A stretch of 64,000 nucleotides of DNA from ZC4RG30 sp039917615. GTDB taxonomy: Bacteria > Pseudomonadota > Gammaproteobacteria > Steroidobacterales > Steroidobacteraceae. Positions 1 to 7,540 of this stretch are shown here, one piece after another. A program made the translations under genes and the position numbers. The notes beneath the pieces were generated by a model that was given only the letters and a program-made list of their open reading frames with translations, was not told the DNA's origin and did not search any database. Positions within the stretch are counted from its first letter, which is position 1. The number at the start of each line of letters is the position of its first letter. The DNA lies in assembly GCA_039917615.1 (NCBI GenBank), contig JBDSJD010000031.1, positions 19,949-83,948 on the forward strand. Reading direction: 5' to 3'.

Positions 1-202
1 AACCGGTCAGCGGCTGAACCAATATGGCCGGCGTCGTGAAGCACCAGTCGGCGACGACGACGAGCCGACTGACGGCTGCGATCGCCTCGATGTTTCGCGT
101 GCGCAATGTAAAAAGCATGTAGAACGCACTGCCCGCACCGACGCCGACCAATACAACACTAGAGAGTATGTGCAGCAACTTGTACAGCAAGTACATGCTC
201 AT
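1..202 (-). CDS. DUF2269 family integral membrane protein (N-terminal part, cut by window edge)
   Basis: The reading frame runs off the left edge, leaving about 67 N-terminal residues that begin MSMYLLYKLLHILSS. The hydrophobic first helix, the FYMLFTLRTRN segment and the later ADWCFTTPAILVQPLTG stretch match my memory of DUF2269 (small four-helix membrane proteins of unknown function, often in oxidative or metal-related neighbourhoods). The start at 202 is preferred over the in-frame Met at 196 because GAGGAGGG lies about eight bases upstream. It is divergent from the DUF1080 gene. The family call rests on pattern recognition only; being a membrane protein is well supported. Confidence 0.7.
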   Translation of the reverse strand, partial: MSMYLLYKLLHILSSVVLVGVGAGSAFYMLFTLRTRNIEAIAAVSRLVVVADWCFTTPAILVQPLTG

Positions 203-305
203 GCGGCCTGCCCTCCTCTTCCGTGATGTCTATATAATCCACAACAAGGCCAGCAGCGCGGCATTTTTCAGCAATGTGCATCCGCGTGGTGCTACTCTCT
301 TCCAC

Positions 306-1151
306 ATGAAAATGCTCCTCCTTGTGCTGACCCTGTCGATGATGCCCCAGGCGTACGCGGCCGACTGGCAGACCGCGCCAAAGGCGGACTGGCAGGAGTT
401 GTTCAACGGCCGCAATCTCGATGGCTGGGTGGTCAAGTTCGCCCATCACGAGCTGGCGGATAACTACGCCGACACCTTCCGCGTCGAGAACGGCGCGATC
501 CGGGTGGTGTACGACAAATACGGCGAGTTCGGCGACCGTTTCGGTCATCTGTTCTACAAGCAGAAGCTGTCGCACTACGTGCTAGCGCTCGAGTACCGGT
601 TCTTCGGCGTGCAGCCCACGGGTAGCCCCGACTACGCCAAGTTAAACAGCGGCGTGATGTTTCATTCACAGGCACCGGATACCATCCTCAAGGACCAGAA
701 CTGGCCAATTTCGATCGAAGCACAGTTCCTCGCCGGCGATCACACGACCATGAACGTCTGCACGCCGGGCACCGAGATCTTCATGAAGGGCGTGATGGTG
801 AAGGCGCACTGCACGAACTCGACATCGAGAAAGTACGGCAACGATGAGTGGGTTGCGGTGGAACTGGAAGTGCTCGGCAGCGAGCGCGTGCGCCATCTGA
901 TCGGGGGCGAGACCGTGCTCGAATACGAGCGCCCGTCAATCGGCGGCGGCGTCGCCGCCGGATACGATCCGGCAATCAAGAAGGACGGCACCGTACTCGA
1001 GAGTGGCTACATCGCGCTGCAGGCCGAGAGCCAGCCCGTGGAATTCCGGAACATCCGGCTGCTGAACCTGTCGGGCTGCATGAACCCCGCGTCGCCGGCC
1101 TACCGTAAATACTTCGTGCATCGCGACGATTCGCGGTGCACCGGTCGGTGA
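306..1151 (+). CDS. Secreted DUF1080 (3-keto-disaccharide hydrolase-like) protein
   Basis: 281 residues from the Met at 306, which starts a clear signal peptide (MKMLLLVLTLSMMPQAYA, cleavage before ADWQ). The frame is open further upstream, but that part has no signal-peptide character. The mature part opens with the typical DUF1080 entry motif WQELFNGRNLDGWVVKF, followed by GVMFHSQAP and a C-terminal EFRNIRLLNLSGC, all features of the concanavalin-like DUF1080 beta-jellyroll. Members of this family cleave 3-keto-glycosides after an oxidoreductase has oxidised C3 of the sugar. The substrate here is unknown, and no sugar gene is adjacent. A second DUF1080 domain occurs at 60.1-61.7 kb. The extra Cys-containing tail (GCMNPASPAYRKYF) is unusual. 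Confidence 0.8.
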   Translation: MKMLLLVLTLSMMPQAYAADWQTAPKADWQELFNGRNLDGWVVKFAHHELADNYADTFRVENGAIRVVYDKYGEFGDRFGHLFYKQKLSHYVLALEYRFFGVQPTGSPDYAKLNSGVMFHSQAPDTILKDQNWPISIEAQFLAGDHTTMNVCTPGTEIFMKGVMVKAHCTNSTSRKYGNDEWVAVELEVLGSERVRHLIGGETVLEYERPSIGGGVAAGYDPAIKKDGTVLESGYIALQAESQPVEFRNIRLLNLSGCMNPASPAYRKYFVHRDDSRCTGR

Positions 1152-1172
1152 CCTCGCTGCCCGGCCTGAAGA

Positions 1173-1514
1173 TCAGCCCGCCGGTTTCGCAGCCTCGTCG
1201 ATCACCTGTTTGAGCTCGCCGCTCTGCATCATTTGCATGGCGATATCGCAGCCACCGATCAGCTCGCCCTTCACGTAGAGCTGCGGATAGGTCGGCCAGT
1301 TGGAAAAGCGCTTGAGTTCGTCGCGCAGTTCCAGGTCATCGAAGATATTGACGGCGTGGAAACTTGTGCCCAGATGCTTGAGCACGGCCACGGTCTGCGC
1401 CGAAAAACCGCACTGCGGAAAATCCGGCGTGCCCTTCATGAAGAGAACCACCGGTTCGGCGGCGAGATGCTGCTTGATACGATCTGCGACTTCCATCTGG
1501 TTTTCCCCGGTCAC
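1173..1514 (-). CDS. grxD: Monothiol glutaredoxin, Grx4/GrxD family
   Basis: 113 residues. The monothiol active site CGFS is in DFPQCGFSAQTV at about residue 34. The glutathione-binding WPTYPQLYVKGELIGGCDI segment follows, so this is the single-domain Grx4 type that carries and delivers [2Fe-2S] clusters in the cytosol. The start at 1514 overlaps the stop of the upstream BON-domain gene by four bases (ATGA), so the two are probably translationally coupled. A second in-frame Met (MEVADRI) lies six codons in and is an alternative start. Length and motifs are normal for the family. Confidence 0.95.
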   Translation of the reverse strand: MTGENQMEVADRIKQHLAAEPVVLFMKGTPDFPQCGFSAQTVAVLKHLGTSFHAVNIFDDLELRDELKRFSNWPTYPQLYVKGELIGGCDIAMQMMQSGELKQVIDEAAKPAG

Positions 1515-1852
1515 TTCACTGTCAATTCGTTGCGCACAGACTTCACGCCTTTGGCCTTACGCGCCAGGCTGCCGGCGGTGCTGCGTTGCGCCGCGGTCTT
1601 CACTTCGCCCTTGAGGCTCACATTGCCGTTGTAGGTGTCAACGTTGATCGACAGCGAGCGGATGCCCGGTTCGGCGATCAGACGCGCCTTGACATCGGCA
1701 GTAATGGCTACATCGGCAGCGATGCGATCAGCGGAGCGGTCGTCCTTGCCGACGTAGTAGCCGCCAGCGGCCGCGCCACCCACCACCGCCGCAACGCAGC
1801 CACAGAGGCTGCTGCAGGCCAGCAGCAGCCCAATTGACAGCATGCGTTTCAT
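1511..1852 (-). CDS. BON-domain lipoprotein (OsmY/DolP-like)
   Basis: 113 residues from the Met at 1852 (MKRMLSIGLLLAC...). The frame is open further upstream from a TTG, but the signal peptide sets the start. The segment SSLCGC looks like a lipobox, so the protein is probably lipid-anchored; VVGGAAAGGYYVG follows as a glycine-rich stretch. The single BON domain spans about residues 40-113 (ADVAITADVKARLIAEPGI, NVDTYNGNVSLKGEV, AKGVKSVRNELTV). BON domains bind phospholipid and occur in envelope-stress proteins. The gene is coupled to grxD through an ATGA overlap. It has one BON domain rather than the two of OsmY or DolP. Confidence 0.85.
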   Translation of the reverse strand: MKRMLSIGLLLACSSLCGCVAAVVGGAAAGGYYVGKDDRSADRIAADVAITADVKARLIAEPGIRSLSINVDTYNGNVSLKGEVKTAAQRSTAGSLARKAKGVKSVRNELTVK

Positions 1853-1919
1853 AAATTGAATTATGGGGTTTGCTGGCCTATTCTTCAAACGCCATTTTTC
1901 CCCGGGGAGCTACAAACCA

Positions 1920-2495
1920 ATGAATCCACTCAATTCCGTCGCGGGCGCCGTCATTACGGGCGTCGTCCTCGCCATCATTCTGTTCGTGGGCATCGAGCCC
2001 AATCAGCTCCTCCATTTGAGCCTCGCGCGCTGGCTGCACATCCTGGTAGGCATCATGTGGATTGGCCTGCTCTACTATTTCAACGTGGTGCAGATCCCTG
2101 GCCTCGCGGCCGCGGCGGCGGACAAAGGCGGGCCCGGCGGAGCGGGCGTCGCCAAGTACATCGCGCCGCGCGCCCTGTTGTGGTTCCGCTGGTCGGCTTT
2201 GGCCACCTGGCTGACCGGCGCCTGGCTCCTGGGTCAGAATCTCCCTAAGGCACTCACCTTCCAGCCCGGATATCTGATCATCGGCATTGGCGCCTGGCTC
2301 GGCACCATCATGCTGTTCAACGTCTGGGTGCTGATCTGGCCGAACCAAAAGAAGATTCTCGGCATCGTGGCTGCAAGCGACGGGGAGAAAGCCACGGCCC
2401 GCAAGATCGCCACCATGGCCTCGCGTACGAACTTCGTGCTGTCGATTCCGATGCTGGCATGCATGGCAGGCCAGTCGCACGGATTGCCGTTCTGA
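1920..2495 (+). CDS. Urate-hydroxylase PuuD-like membrane protein (membrane domain only)
   Basis: 191 residues from the ATG at 1920, preceded by GGGGAG. Several hydrophobic helices are visible (AVITGVVLAIILFVGI, HILVGIMWIGLLYYFNVVQIPG, FRWSALATWLTGAWLL, IIGIGAWLGTIMLFNVWVLIWPNQKKILG), with conserved His and Trp residues. The MWIGLLYYFN and IWPNQK motifs are those of the N-terminal domain of PuuD, the cytochrome-c-linked urate oxidase. Full PuuD carries a C-terminal cytochrome c domain, which is absent here, and no purine-catabolism genes are nearby. Urate oxidation is therefore doubtful, and 'urate hydroxylase' is only the usual label for this family. The gene overlaps the nadC start by 37 bases. 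Confidence 0.75.
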   Translation: MNPLNSVAGAVITGVVLAIILFVGIEPNQLLHLSLARWLHILVGIMWIGLLYYFNVVQIPGLAAAAADKGGPGGAGVAKYIAPRALLWFRWSALATWLTGAWLLGQNLPKALTFQPGYLIIGIGAWLGTIMLFNVWVLIWPNQKKILGIVAASDGEKATARKIATMASRTNFVLSIPMLACMAGQSHGLPF

Positions 2496-3346
2496 CATCA
2501 CGCAATACGGGCGGCGCACTGCCGCCCGATATTCCGGCACAGGTCGCGCGCGCGCTGTCCGAAGACATCGGCACTGGCGATGTCACGGCCGCGCTTGTTC
2601 CTGCTGATGGCATTGCCAACGCCACGCTGATCACCCGTGATGCGATGCTGCTGTGTGGCACGGCATGGGTGGATGAGATCTTCCGGCAGCTGGATCCTGC
2701 TGTGGTCGTCAAGTGGCGGGCACAGGACGGCGCGGCAATGACAGCCAACAGCGTGCTGTGCGAAATCGCAGGTCCAGCGCGCGCCATCCTGACCGGTGAG
2801 CGCACCGCACTGAACTTTCTGCAGACACTGTCAGGCACTGCCACCACCACGAGCCAGTATGTGGCCGCGGTCGCAGGCACGACTTGTCTCATCCTTGACA
2901 CTCGCAAGACCATTCCCGGTCTGCGCCTGGCGCAAAAGTACGCGGTACGCTGTGGCGGCGGGCGCAATCACCGCATGGGTCTTCACGACATGGTGCTGGT
3001 GAAGGAAAACCACATCATTGCTGCGGGCTCCATCAAGGCCGCAATCTCTGCGGCGCGGGCGAACAGCCCGGGAGTGCCGGTGGAAATCGAGGTGGAGTCG
3101 CTGGCAGAGTTTCGTGAAGCGCTGGCGGCCAACCCGGATGTCATCATGCTGGATGAATTCAGTCTCGCGGACATGCATGCGGCCGTAGCAGCACGCAACG
3201 CCGCCGCTACCGCCGTACGCATCGAGGCCTCTGGCGGGTTTAACCTTGATGGCATTCGCGCCGTGGCGGAGGCCGGCATCGACTACATCTCGATCGGATC
3301 CCTGACCAAACACCTGCGCGCCATCGACCTGTCGCTGCGCTTCTGA
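2459..3346 (+). CDS. nadC: Nicotinate-nucleotide pyrophosphorylase (quinolinate phosphoribosyltransferase)
   Basis: 295 residues. The hallmark block LDTRKTIPGLRLAQKYAVRCGGGRNHRMGLHD is present (shown here split: TRKTIPGLR, then GGGRNHRMGL), followed by VKENHI, the Glu/Asp pair in VEIEVES and VIMLDEF, and the C-terminal GIDYISIGSLTKH. The enzyme converts quinolinate and PRPP to nicotinate mononucleotide in de novo NAD synthesis. The ATG at 2459 lies inside the end of the preceding PuuD-like gene, which suggests coupled translation. No better start exists before the conserved N-terminus (VARALSEDIGTGDVT). nadA and nadB are not in the window. Confidence 0.95.
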   Translation: MHGRPVARIAVLTSRNTGGALPPDIPAQVARALSEDIGTGDVTAALVPADGIANATLITRDAMLLCGTAWVDEIFRQLDPAVVVKWRAQDGAAMTANSVLCEIAGPARAILTGERTALNFLQTLSGTATTTSQYVAAVAGTTCLILDTRKTIPGLRLAQKYAVRCGGGRNHRMGLHDMVLVKENHIIAAGSIKAAISAARANSPGVPVEIEVESLAEFREALAANPDVIMLDEFSLADMHAAVAARNAAATAVRIEASGGFNLDGIRAVAEAGIDYISIGSLTKHLRAIDLSLRF

Positions 3347-3349
3347 ACC

Positions 3350-6037
3350 TCAGCCCTGTGTTTCGGACGGGTGCGGCGTCTTGCTCAGCCGGCTCGGCTG
3401 CGCGATGCCATAGCCCTGCGCATAGTCGACACCCAGGCCAGCCAGCGTGCGGATGATCTCCGCATTCTCCGCGAATTCCGCAATCACCAGCTTGCCGGTC
3501 AGATGACCGATCTCGTTGATCGAACGCACCATCTCGCGATCAATCGGGTCGGTGAGGATGCCGCGCACGAAGCTGCCGTCGATTTTCAGGTAATCGACGG
3601 GGAAATGCTTGAGGTAGCCGAACGATGACATGCCGGTGCCGAAATCATCCAGCGAGAACTTGCAGCCCAGTTCCTTCAGCGACTTGATGAAGCGGTTGGC
3701 CTGGGAGAAGCTCGCCACTGCCGAGGTCTCAGTGATCTCGAAACAGATCTTCGATGCGTCGAGACCGCTCTTCTGGAACTGTTCGATGACGAACGGCAGG
3801 AATTTGTCGTCGCCCAGGCTCTGGCCGGAAAGGTTGATGGCGCACATCAGCAGGCGTTCGCGCTCATCCGCCTCTGAAACCAGCCAGCGCATCGTGTTCT
3901 CGATCACCCATCGATCAATGGCCGGCATGATGCTGTAGCGCTCGGCCGCGGCAATGAAATGCTCGGGCGAAACAATCTTGCCGGCTTCATCGCGCATGCG
4001 AACCAGGATTTCGTAATGTTCGCCGTCTTCCTTGGTCTGCAACGGCATGATGGGCATGCGATACAGCTCGAAACGGCCTTCATCCAGCGCTGCGCTGATG
4101 CGCGCTGCCCACTGCGTCTCGCGCCGGCGGCGCATGAGCTCGATATCATTCTCCGCGAAGCTGTGCACGCGATTGCGGCCCTGCTCCTTGGCCGCGGCGC
4201 AGGCGCCCTCGGCGGCCGACAGGATCGATGCAACGTCTTCGTTGTCGGCCGTGATCGGCACCACGCCGACGCTGGCGCTGAGCTTGAACAGACGGTCTTC
4301 CCACTCGAAGCGGAAATTCTTCACCGCTTCGCGCATTACCTCTGCGGCACGCAGAGCGTCTTCCAGGGTGCAGCTTTCCAGCAGCACGCCGTATTCGTCG
4401 CCACCAAGACGCGACAATGTATCGCGCCACCGAACCTTGGATTTCAGCAGCGCGCCGACAAGTCCCAGCAGGGTGTCGCCTGCGGCGTGGCCGCAGGAAT
4501 CGTTGATCATCTTGAACTGGTCGATGTCCAGGTGGCAAAGCGCGTAGGACCCTTCCAACGCCCGCGCGCTCTTCAAGCAGCGTTCGATGCGACTCTCGAA
4601 CTCGCGGCGGTTGACGAGGCCGGTGAGCGGATCGTGGCTGGCGTGATATGACAGCTTGCGGTTGAGCTCCCGGCTTTCGCTCACATCGTGGAACACGAGC
4701 ACTGCGCCGCACACCTTGCCGTGGCCGTCGCGAATCGGCGCGGCGGTGCTTTCCACGTATAGTTCGTTGCCATCGCGACGGATCATCAGCACCGGCCGTG
4801 TCGCCTTCAACGGCCGCACGCGTCGGATCGAACCGGTGAGCGGATTTTCCAGCGGCTCGCAGGTTTCTTCGTGGAAGGCGCGGAACACTTCGTCCACATT
4901 GCGCCCCATCGCGTCTTCCAGGCGCCAGCCCGTCAGGGTCTCCGCGACGGGATTGATGTAATCGATGATGGAGTCCGCATCGGTGGTGATGACGCCGTCA
5001 CCAATAGCCTGCAAGGTGATCTGCGCGCTCTCTTTTTCACGAAACAGCGCCTCTTCATAAAGTTTGCGCTCGGTGATATCGAGCTCGACGCCGATCAGTC
5101 GTTGCAGCCGGCCGGCCGGGTCGATCCGGCCCTTGGCGCGGCTGATGACCCAGCGGTAATCCCCATTGCAGTGGCGCATCCGGTGCGTGCTTTCGAACAG
5201 CGGCAGCGCCCCCGACACATGCTTGAACATCGCATCCTGAACCCGCGACAGATCGTCCGGATGCACCATGCCGCGCCAGTCGACGATATCGTCGGGGCCG
5301 AGGTGGGCATACCCCATCATCGCCTTCCAGCGTTGCGACACATACAGCTTGTTGCTGTCGAAACTGAAGTCCCAGAGCCCTTCGTTCGACGCGGCATCAA
5401 TCAGGGTGTTGCGCTCAGTCAGCTCCGTAAGTTGCGCGGCCATGGCCATGCGTTCCAGACCTGAGGTGAGGCTGGTGCCAATCAATTTCAGCAGCAGCTG
5501 GTAATTGACGTCCCAGGGGCCCTGACCTTCCACACGGCCGATTGCCAGAACGCCAGCAGGACGGCGGCGCATGTGCAGGGCAACCAGCAGCAGGGAACTG
5601 AAGCCCAATGCCGCGAGCCTCGCTGCTTCGGCCTGATCTTCGCGCCCATGCTGCGAGGTATCGCGGTATTCCGTCAGCCGCAGATGATCGAAGCGGGACA
5701 GCAGGAATGGAAACTGCGCCAAGTCGGCGCCCTTGAGAGCCACGAAATTCCCGACCACAAACTCGCTCTGCGCCACGGTGCAGTTGGCAAACTGCTCGCC
5801 CGCCTCATCCAGCAAGGCGACGAACGCCAGATCGGCGCCGGTGGCGCGTCGCAGGGTTTCTAGGGCAGCGGCAATGACTGGCTCGGAGTTGCGCTCTGAC
5901 AGGTTCTGCAGATCAACCGCAGCCTTGGTGCATTCCACATCCAGGCCGAGATCCGCGCCCTTGTACGCGGACAGTGAACTTGCCAACACGTCCGAGGCGC
6001 CAGCATCAACCGACGAGACCTGGCGGATGGAGGACAT
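3350..6037 (-). CDS. GAF-PAS-PAS-GGDEF-EAL cyclic-di-GMP signalling protein
   Basis: 895 residues with no membrane helices, so probably cytosolic. In order: a GAF domain (about 45-200), a PAS_3-type domain (about 215-325; WRGMVHPDDLSRVQDAM), a second PAS (about 330-455), GGDEF (about 470-625) and EAL (about 640-880). The cyclase site reads GGDEY with an RxxD inhibitory site (RWRD) five residues before it. The EAL signature reads EILVRM. Catalytic positions are visible in CAINLSG, CFEITETS, DDFGTG, KIDGSFV, AEFAEN and QGYGIAQP, so phosphodiesterase activity is likely and cyclase activity possible. The gene ends two bases from nadC in convergent orientation. Confidence 0.93.
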   Translation of the reverse strand: MSSIRQVSSVDAGASDVLASSLSAYKGADLGLDVECTKAAVDLQNLSERNSEPVIAAALETLRRATGADLAFVALLDEAGEQFANCTVAQSEFVVGNFVALKGADLAQFPFLLSRFDHLRLTEYRDTSQHGREDQAEAARLAALGFSSLLLVALHMRRRPAGVLAIGRVEGQGPWDVNYQLLLKLIGTSLTSGLERMAMAAQLTELTERNTLIDAASNEGLWDFSFDSNKLYVSQRWKAMMGYAHLGPDDIVDWRGMVHPDDLSRVQDAMFKHVSGALPLFESTHRMRHCNGDYRWVISRAKGRIDPAGRLQRLIGVELDITERKLYEEALFREKESAQITLQAIGDGVITTDADSIIDYINPVAETLTGWRLEDAMGRNVDEVFRAFHEETCEPLENPLTGSIRRVRPLKATRPVLMIRRDGNELYVESTAAPIRDGHGKVCGAVLVFHDVSESRELNRKLSYHASHDPLTGLVNRREFESRIERCLKSARALEGSYALCHLDIDQFKMINDSCGHAAGDTLLGLVGALLKSKVRWRDTLSRLGGDEYGVLLESCTLEDALRAAEVMREAVKNFRFEWEDRLFKLSASVGVVPITADNEDVASILSAAEGACAAAKEQGRNRVHSFAENDIELMRRRRETQWAARISAALDEGRFELYRMPIMPLQTKEDGEHYEILVRMRDEAGKIVSPEHFIAAAERYSIMPAIDRWVIENTMRWLVSEADERERLLMCAINLSGQSLGDDKFLPFVIEQFQKSGLDASKICFEITETSAVASFSQANRFIKSLKELGCKFSLDDFGTGMSSFGYLKHFPVDYLKIDGSFVRGILTDPIDREMVRSINEIGHLTGKLVIAEFAENAEIIRTLAGLGVDYAQGYGIAQPSRLSKTPHPSETQG

Positions 6038-6133
6038 TTACCGATACTTCCCCTGAGTTGCAGCCAGTGTTACCGAAGTCGCAATTGCTTCGCCGCGACC
6101 TGCAACACAGTTCACTTACGGGAGGATTCTGTC

Positions 6134-6163
6134 ATAACTTGTAAGGAAAGCGATACAAGTTAT
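6134..6163. terminator. Perfect 10-bp inverted repeat at the end of the glycosyltransferase gene
   Basis: ATAACTTGTA (6134-6143) pairs with TACAAGTTAT (6154-6163) around a 10-base loop. It overlaps the stop codon of the glycosyltransferase on the minus strand. There is no T-run, so it may be a Rho-assisted terminator, an mRNA-end stabiliser or an operator for the downstream GGDEF gene, which starts about 100 bases further on in the same direction. The rest of the 122-base gap shows nothing recognisable. Confidence 0.5.
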
Positions 6164-7143
6164 TGCCCAGAATCAAGTTTATCTCCGGGCCCATCTGACC
6201 TGGCAGGGCCGGAAGTCATGCGTTCGATGATGTAACGAGGCCGGCGCTTCACCTCGACGTAGATCTTTGCAACGTATTCACCCACGAGCCCCAATGACAA
6301 CAACTGCACCCCGCCCAGGGCGTAGATCGGCAGCGTGGTGGATGCCCAACCTGGAACGGCATGGTCGGTAAACAGTTTCACACCCAGAACCCACAGGGAC
6401 ACCCCCATGGCGACCAGAAACAGCAGGGCACCGGTCGCAGCAATCATGCGTAATGGCACAGCGCTGAAAGAGGTGACCCCGTCGATGCCCAGACCGAGCA
6501 TGCGGGTCAGGGGATACTTCGTCTCCCCCGCCAGTCGCAGCTGCCGGTCATAGAACACGTTCTGGGAGCGAAAGCCCAGCTGCGGAATCAGTCCGCGCAG
6601 AAACAGGTTGGTCTCGGGATACTCCGCCAGTGCCTGCAAGGCGGCCCGCCCCAGCAGGCGGAACTCGGCATGGTCAGGTACTACTTCCACTCCCAGTACG
6701 CGCAGCAGCGCGTAATAGCGGCGGGCACTCCAGCGCTTGAAGAACGAGTCCTGCACACGGCTGCGCCGCACACCGAACACCACCTCGTTGCCAGCCCGGT
6801 GCGCATCGATCATTTCCTCGACCACGCTGGTATCGTCTTGAAGGTCCGCATCCAGCGAAATGACTGCATCGCCATCCGCACTCATGAGGCCTGCCAGCAG
6901 CGCATTCTGGTGTCCGCGATTGCGCGACAGTTTCACGCCAATGATGTTTGCGTGCTGCCCGGCCAGCGTCTCGATCAGCTGCCATGTGCCATCACGACTG
7001 CCGTCATCGACCAGCCACAGGTTGCTGTCCTGCGCCACCTTGCCCTTCGCCTTCAATTCATCCAGCAGCAGCAGCACCTGGCGCACGCAGCCGGCAAGCA
7101 CGGCTGCTTCGTTGTAGCAGGGAATGACGACGCTCAGCCGCAT
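6160..7143 (-). CDS. Family 2 polyprenyl-phosphate glycosyltransferase (GtrB/DPM1-like)
   Basis: 327 residues from the Met at 7143 (MRLSVVIPCYNEAAVL). The frame is open further upstream but that part is not protein-like. The GT2 fold shows VVIPCYNE, LWLVDDGSRDGT, GVKLSRNRGHQNALLAG and the metal-binding ISLDADLQDD. Two C-terminal membrane helices (PLRMIAATGALLFLVAMGVSLWV and TLPIYALGGVQLLSLGLVGEYVAKIY) mark the DPM1/GtrB/ArnC branch, which transfers a sugar from a nucleotide donor to polyprenyl phosphate at the cytosolic face. It follows gtrA (one base between stop and start) and an ArnT-like transferase, giving a complete donor-flippase-transferase set. Confidence 0.9.
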   Translation of the reverse strand: MRLSVVIPCYNEAAVLAGCVRQVLLLLDELKAKGKVAQDSNLWLVDDGSRDGTWQLIETLAGQHANIIGVKLSRNRGHQNALLAGLMSADGDAVISLDADLQDDTSVVEEMIDAHRAGNEVVFGVRRSRVQDSFFKRWSARRYYALLRVLGVEVVPDHAEFRLLGRAALQALAEYPETNLFLRGLIPQLGFRSQNVFYDRQLRLAGETKYPLTRMLGLGIDGVTSFSAVPLRMIAATGALLFLVAMGVSLWVLGVKLFTDHAVPGWASTTLPIYALGGVQLLSLGLVGEYVAKIYVEVKRRPRYIIERMTSGPARSDGPGDKLDSGQ

Positions 7144-7144
7144 G

Positions 7145-7540
7145 TCAGTTGCTCCGCAAAAAGGTCCAGTGTCGATGCGCAGAGAAGTTCCACAGCAGGT
7201 TGACCGCCGTGGCGCACAGCTGCGCCAGCATGTACTGCCACTGAAGATAGCCGTGCAGCAGCTGCATGAACAGGGTGTTGAGGGCGAGGCCAGTGACCAG
7301 CACCGCGACAAATCGCAAGACCAGCGTCGCATGGGGCGCGCCGCTGCCATAGGTGTAGCGACGGTTCAGCAGATAGTTTGCAACCGCGCTGGCCAGGTAA
7401 CCGAGCGTCGATGCCACGACTGCGTCCATCTCCAGCCACTCCACGCCTGCAGCGAGCAACAGGTACTGGATCACGGTGCACAACGCCCCCACCATGGCGA
7501 ACCGCAGGAACTGCGCCACCCATCGGTTTGAAGCGGTCAA
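7145..7540 (-). CDS. GtrA family membrane protein (polyprenyl-sugar flippase)
   Basis: 131 residues. The start is taken as the TTG at 7540, which overlaps the stop of the upstream ArnT-like gene (TTGA); an in-frame GTG at 7519 is the alternative. Four membrane helices and the family hallmarks LRFAMVGALCTVIQYLLL, GYLASAVANYLLNRRYTY and LCATAVNLLWNFSAHRHWTF are present. GtrA proteins move polyprenyl-phosphate-linked sugars across the inner membrane. Position between a GtrB-like glycosyltransferase and a GT-C transferase fits that role. The ATG-only start inside the first helix would cut the helix short. Confidence 0.88.
   Translation of the reverse strand: MTASNRWVAQFLRFAMVGALCTVIQYLLLAAGVEWLEMDAVVASTLGYLASAVANYLLNRRYTYGSGAPHATLVLRFVAVLVTGLALNTLFMQLLHGYLQWQYMLAQLCATAVNLLWNFSAHRHWTFLRSN

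Noticed and set aside
1878..2540. Long minus-strand frame opposite the PuuD-like and nadC genes
   Set aside because: Both plus-strand genes have strong motifs and the antisense product is low-complexity.
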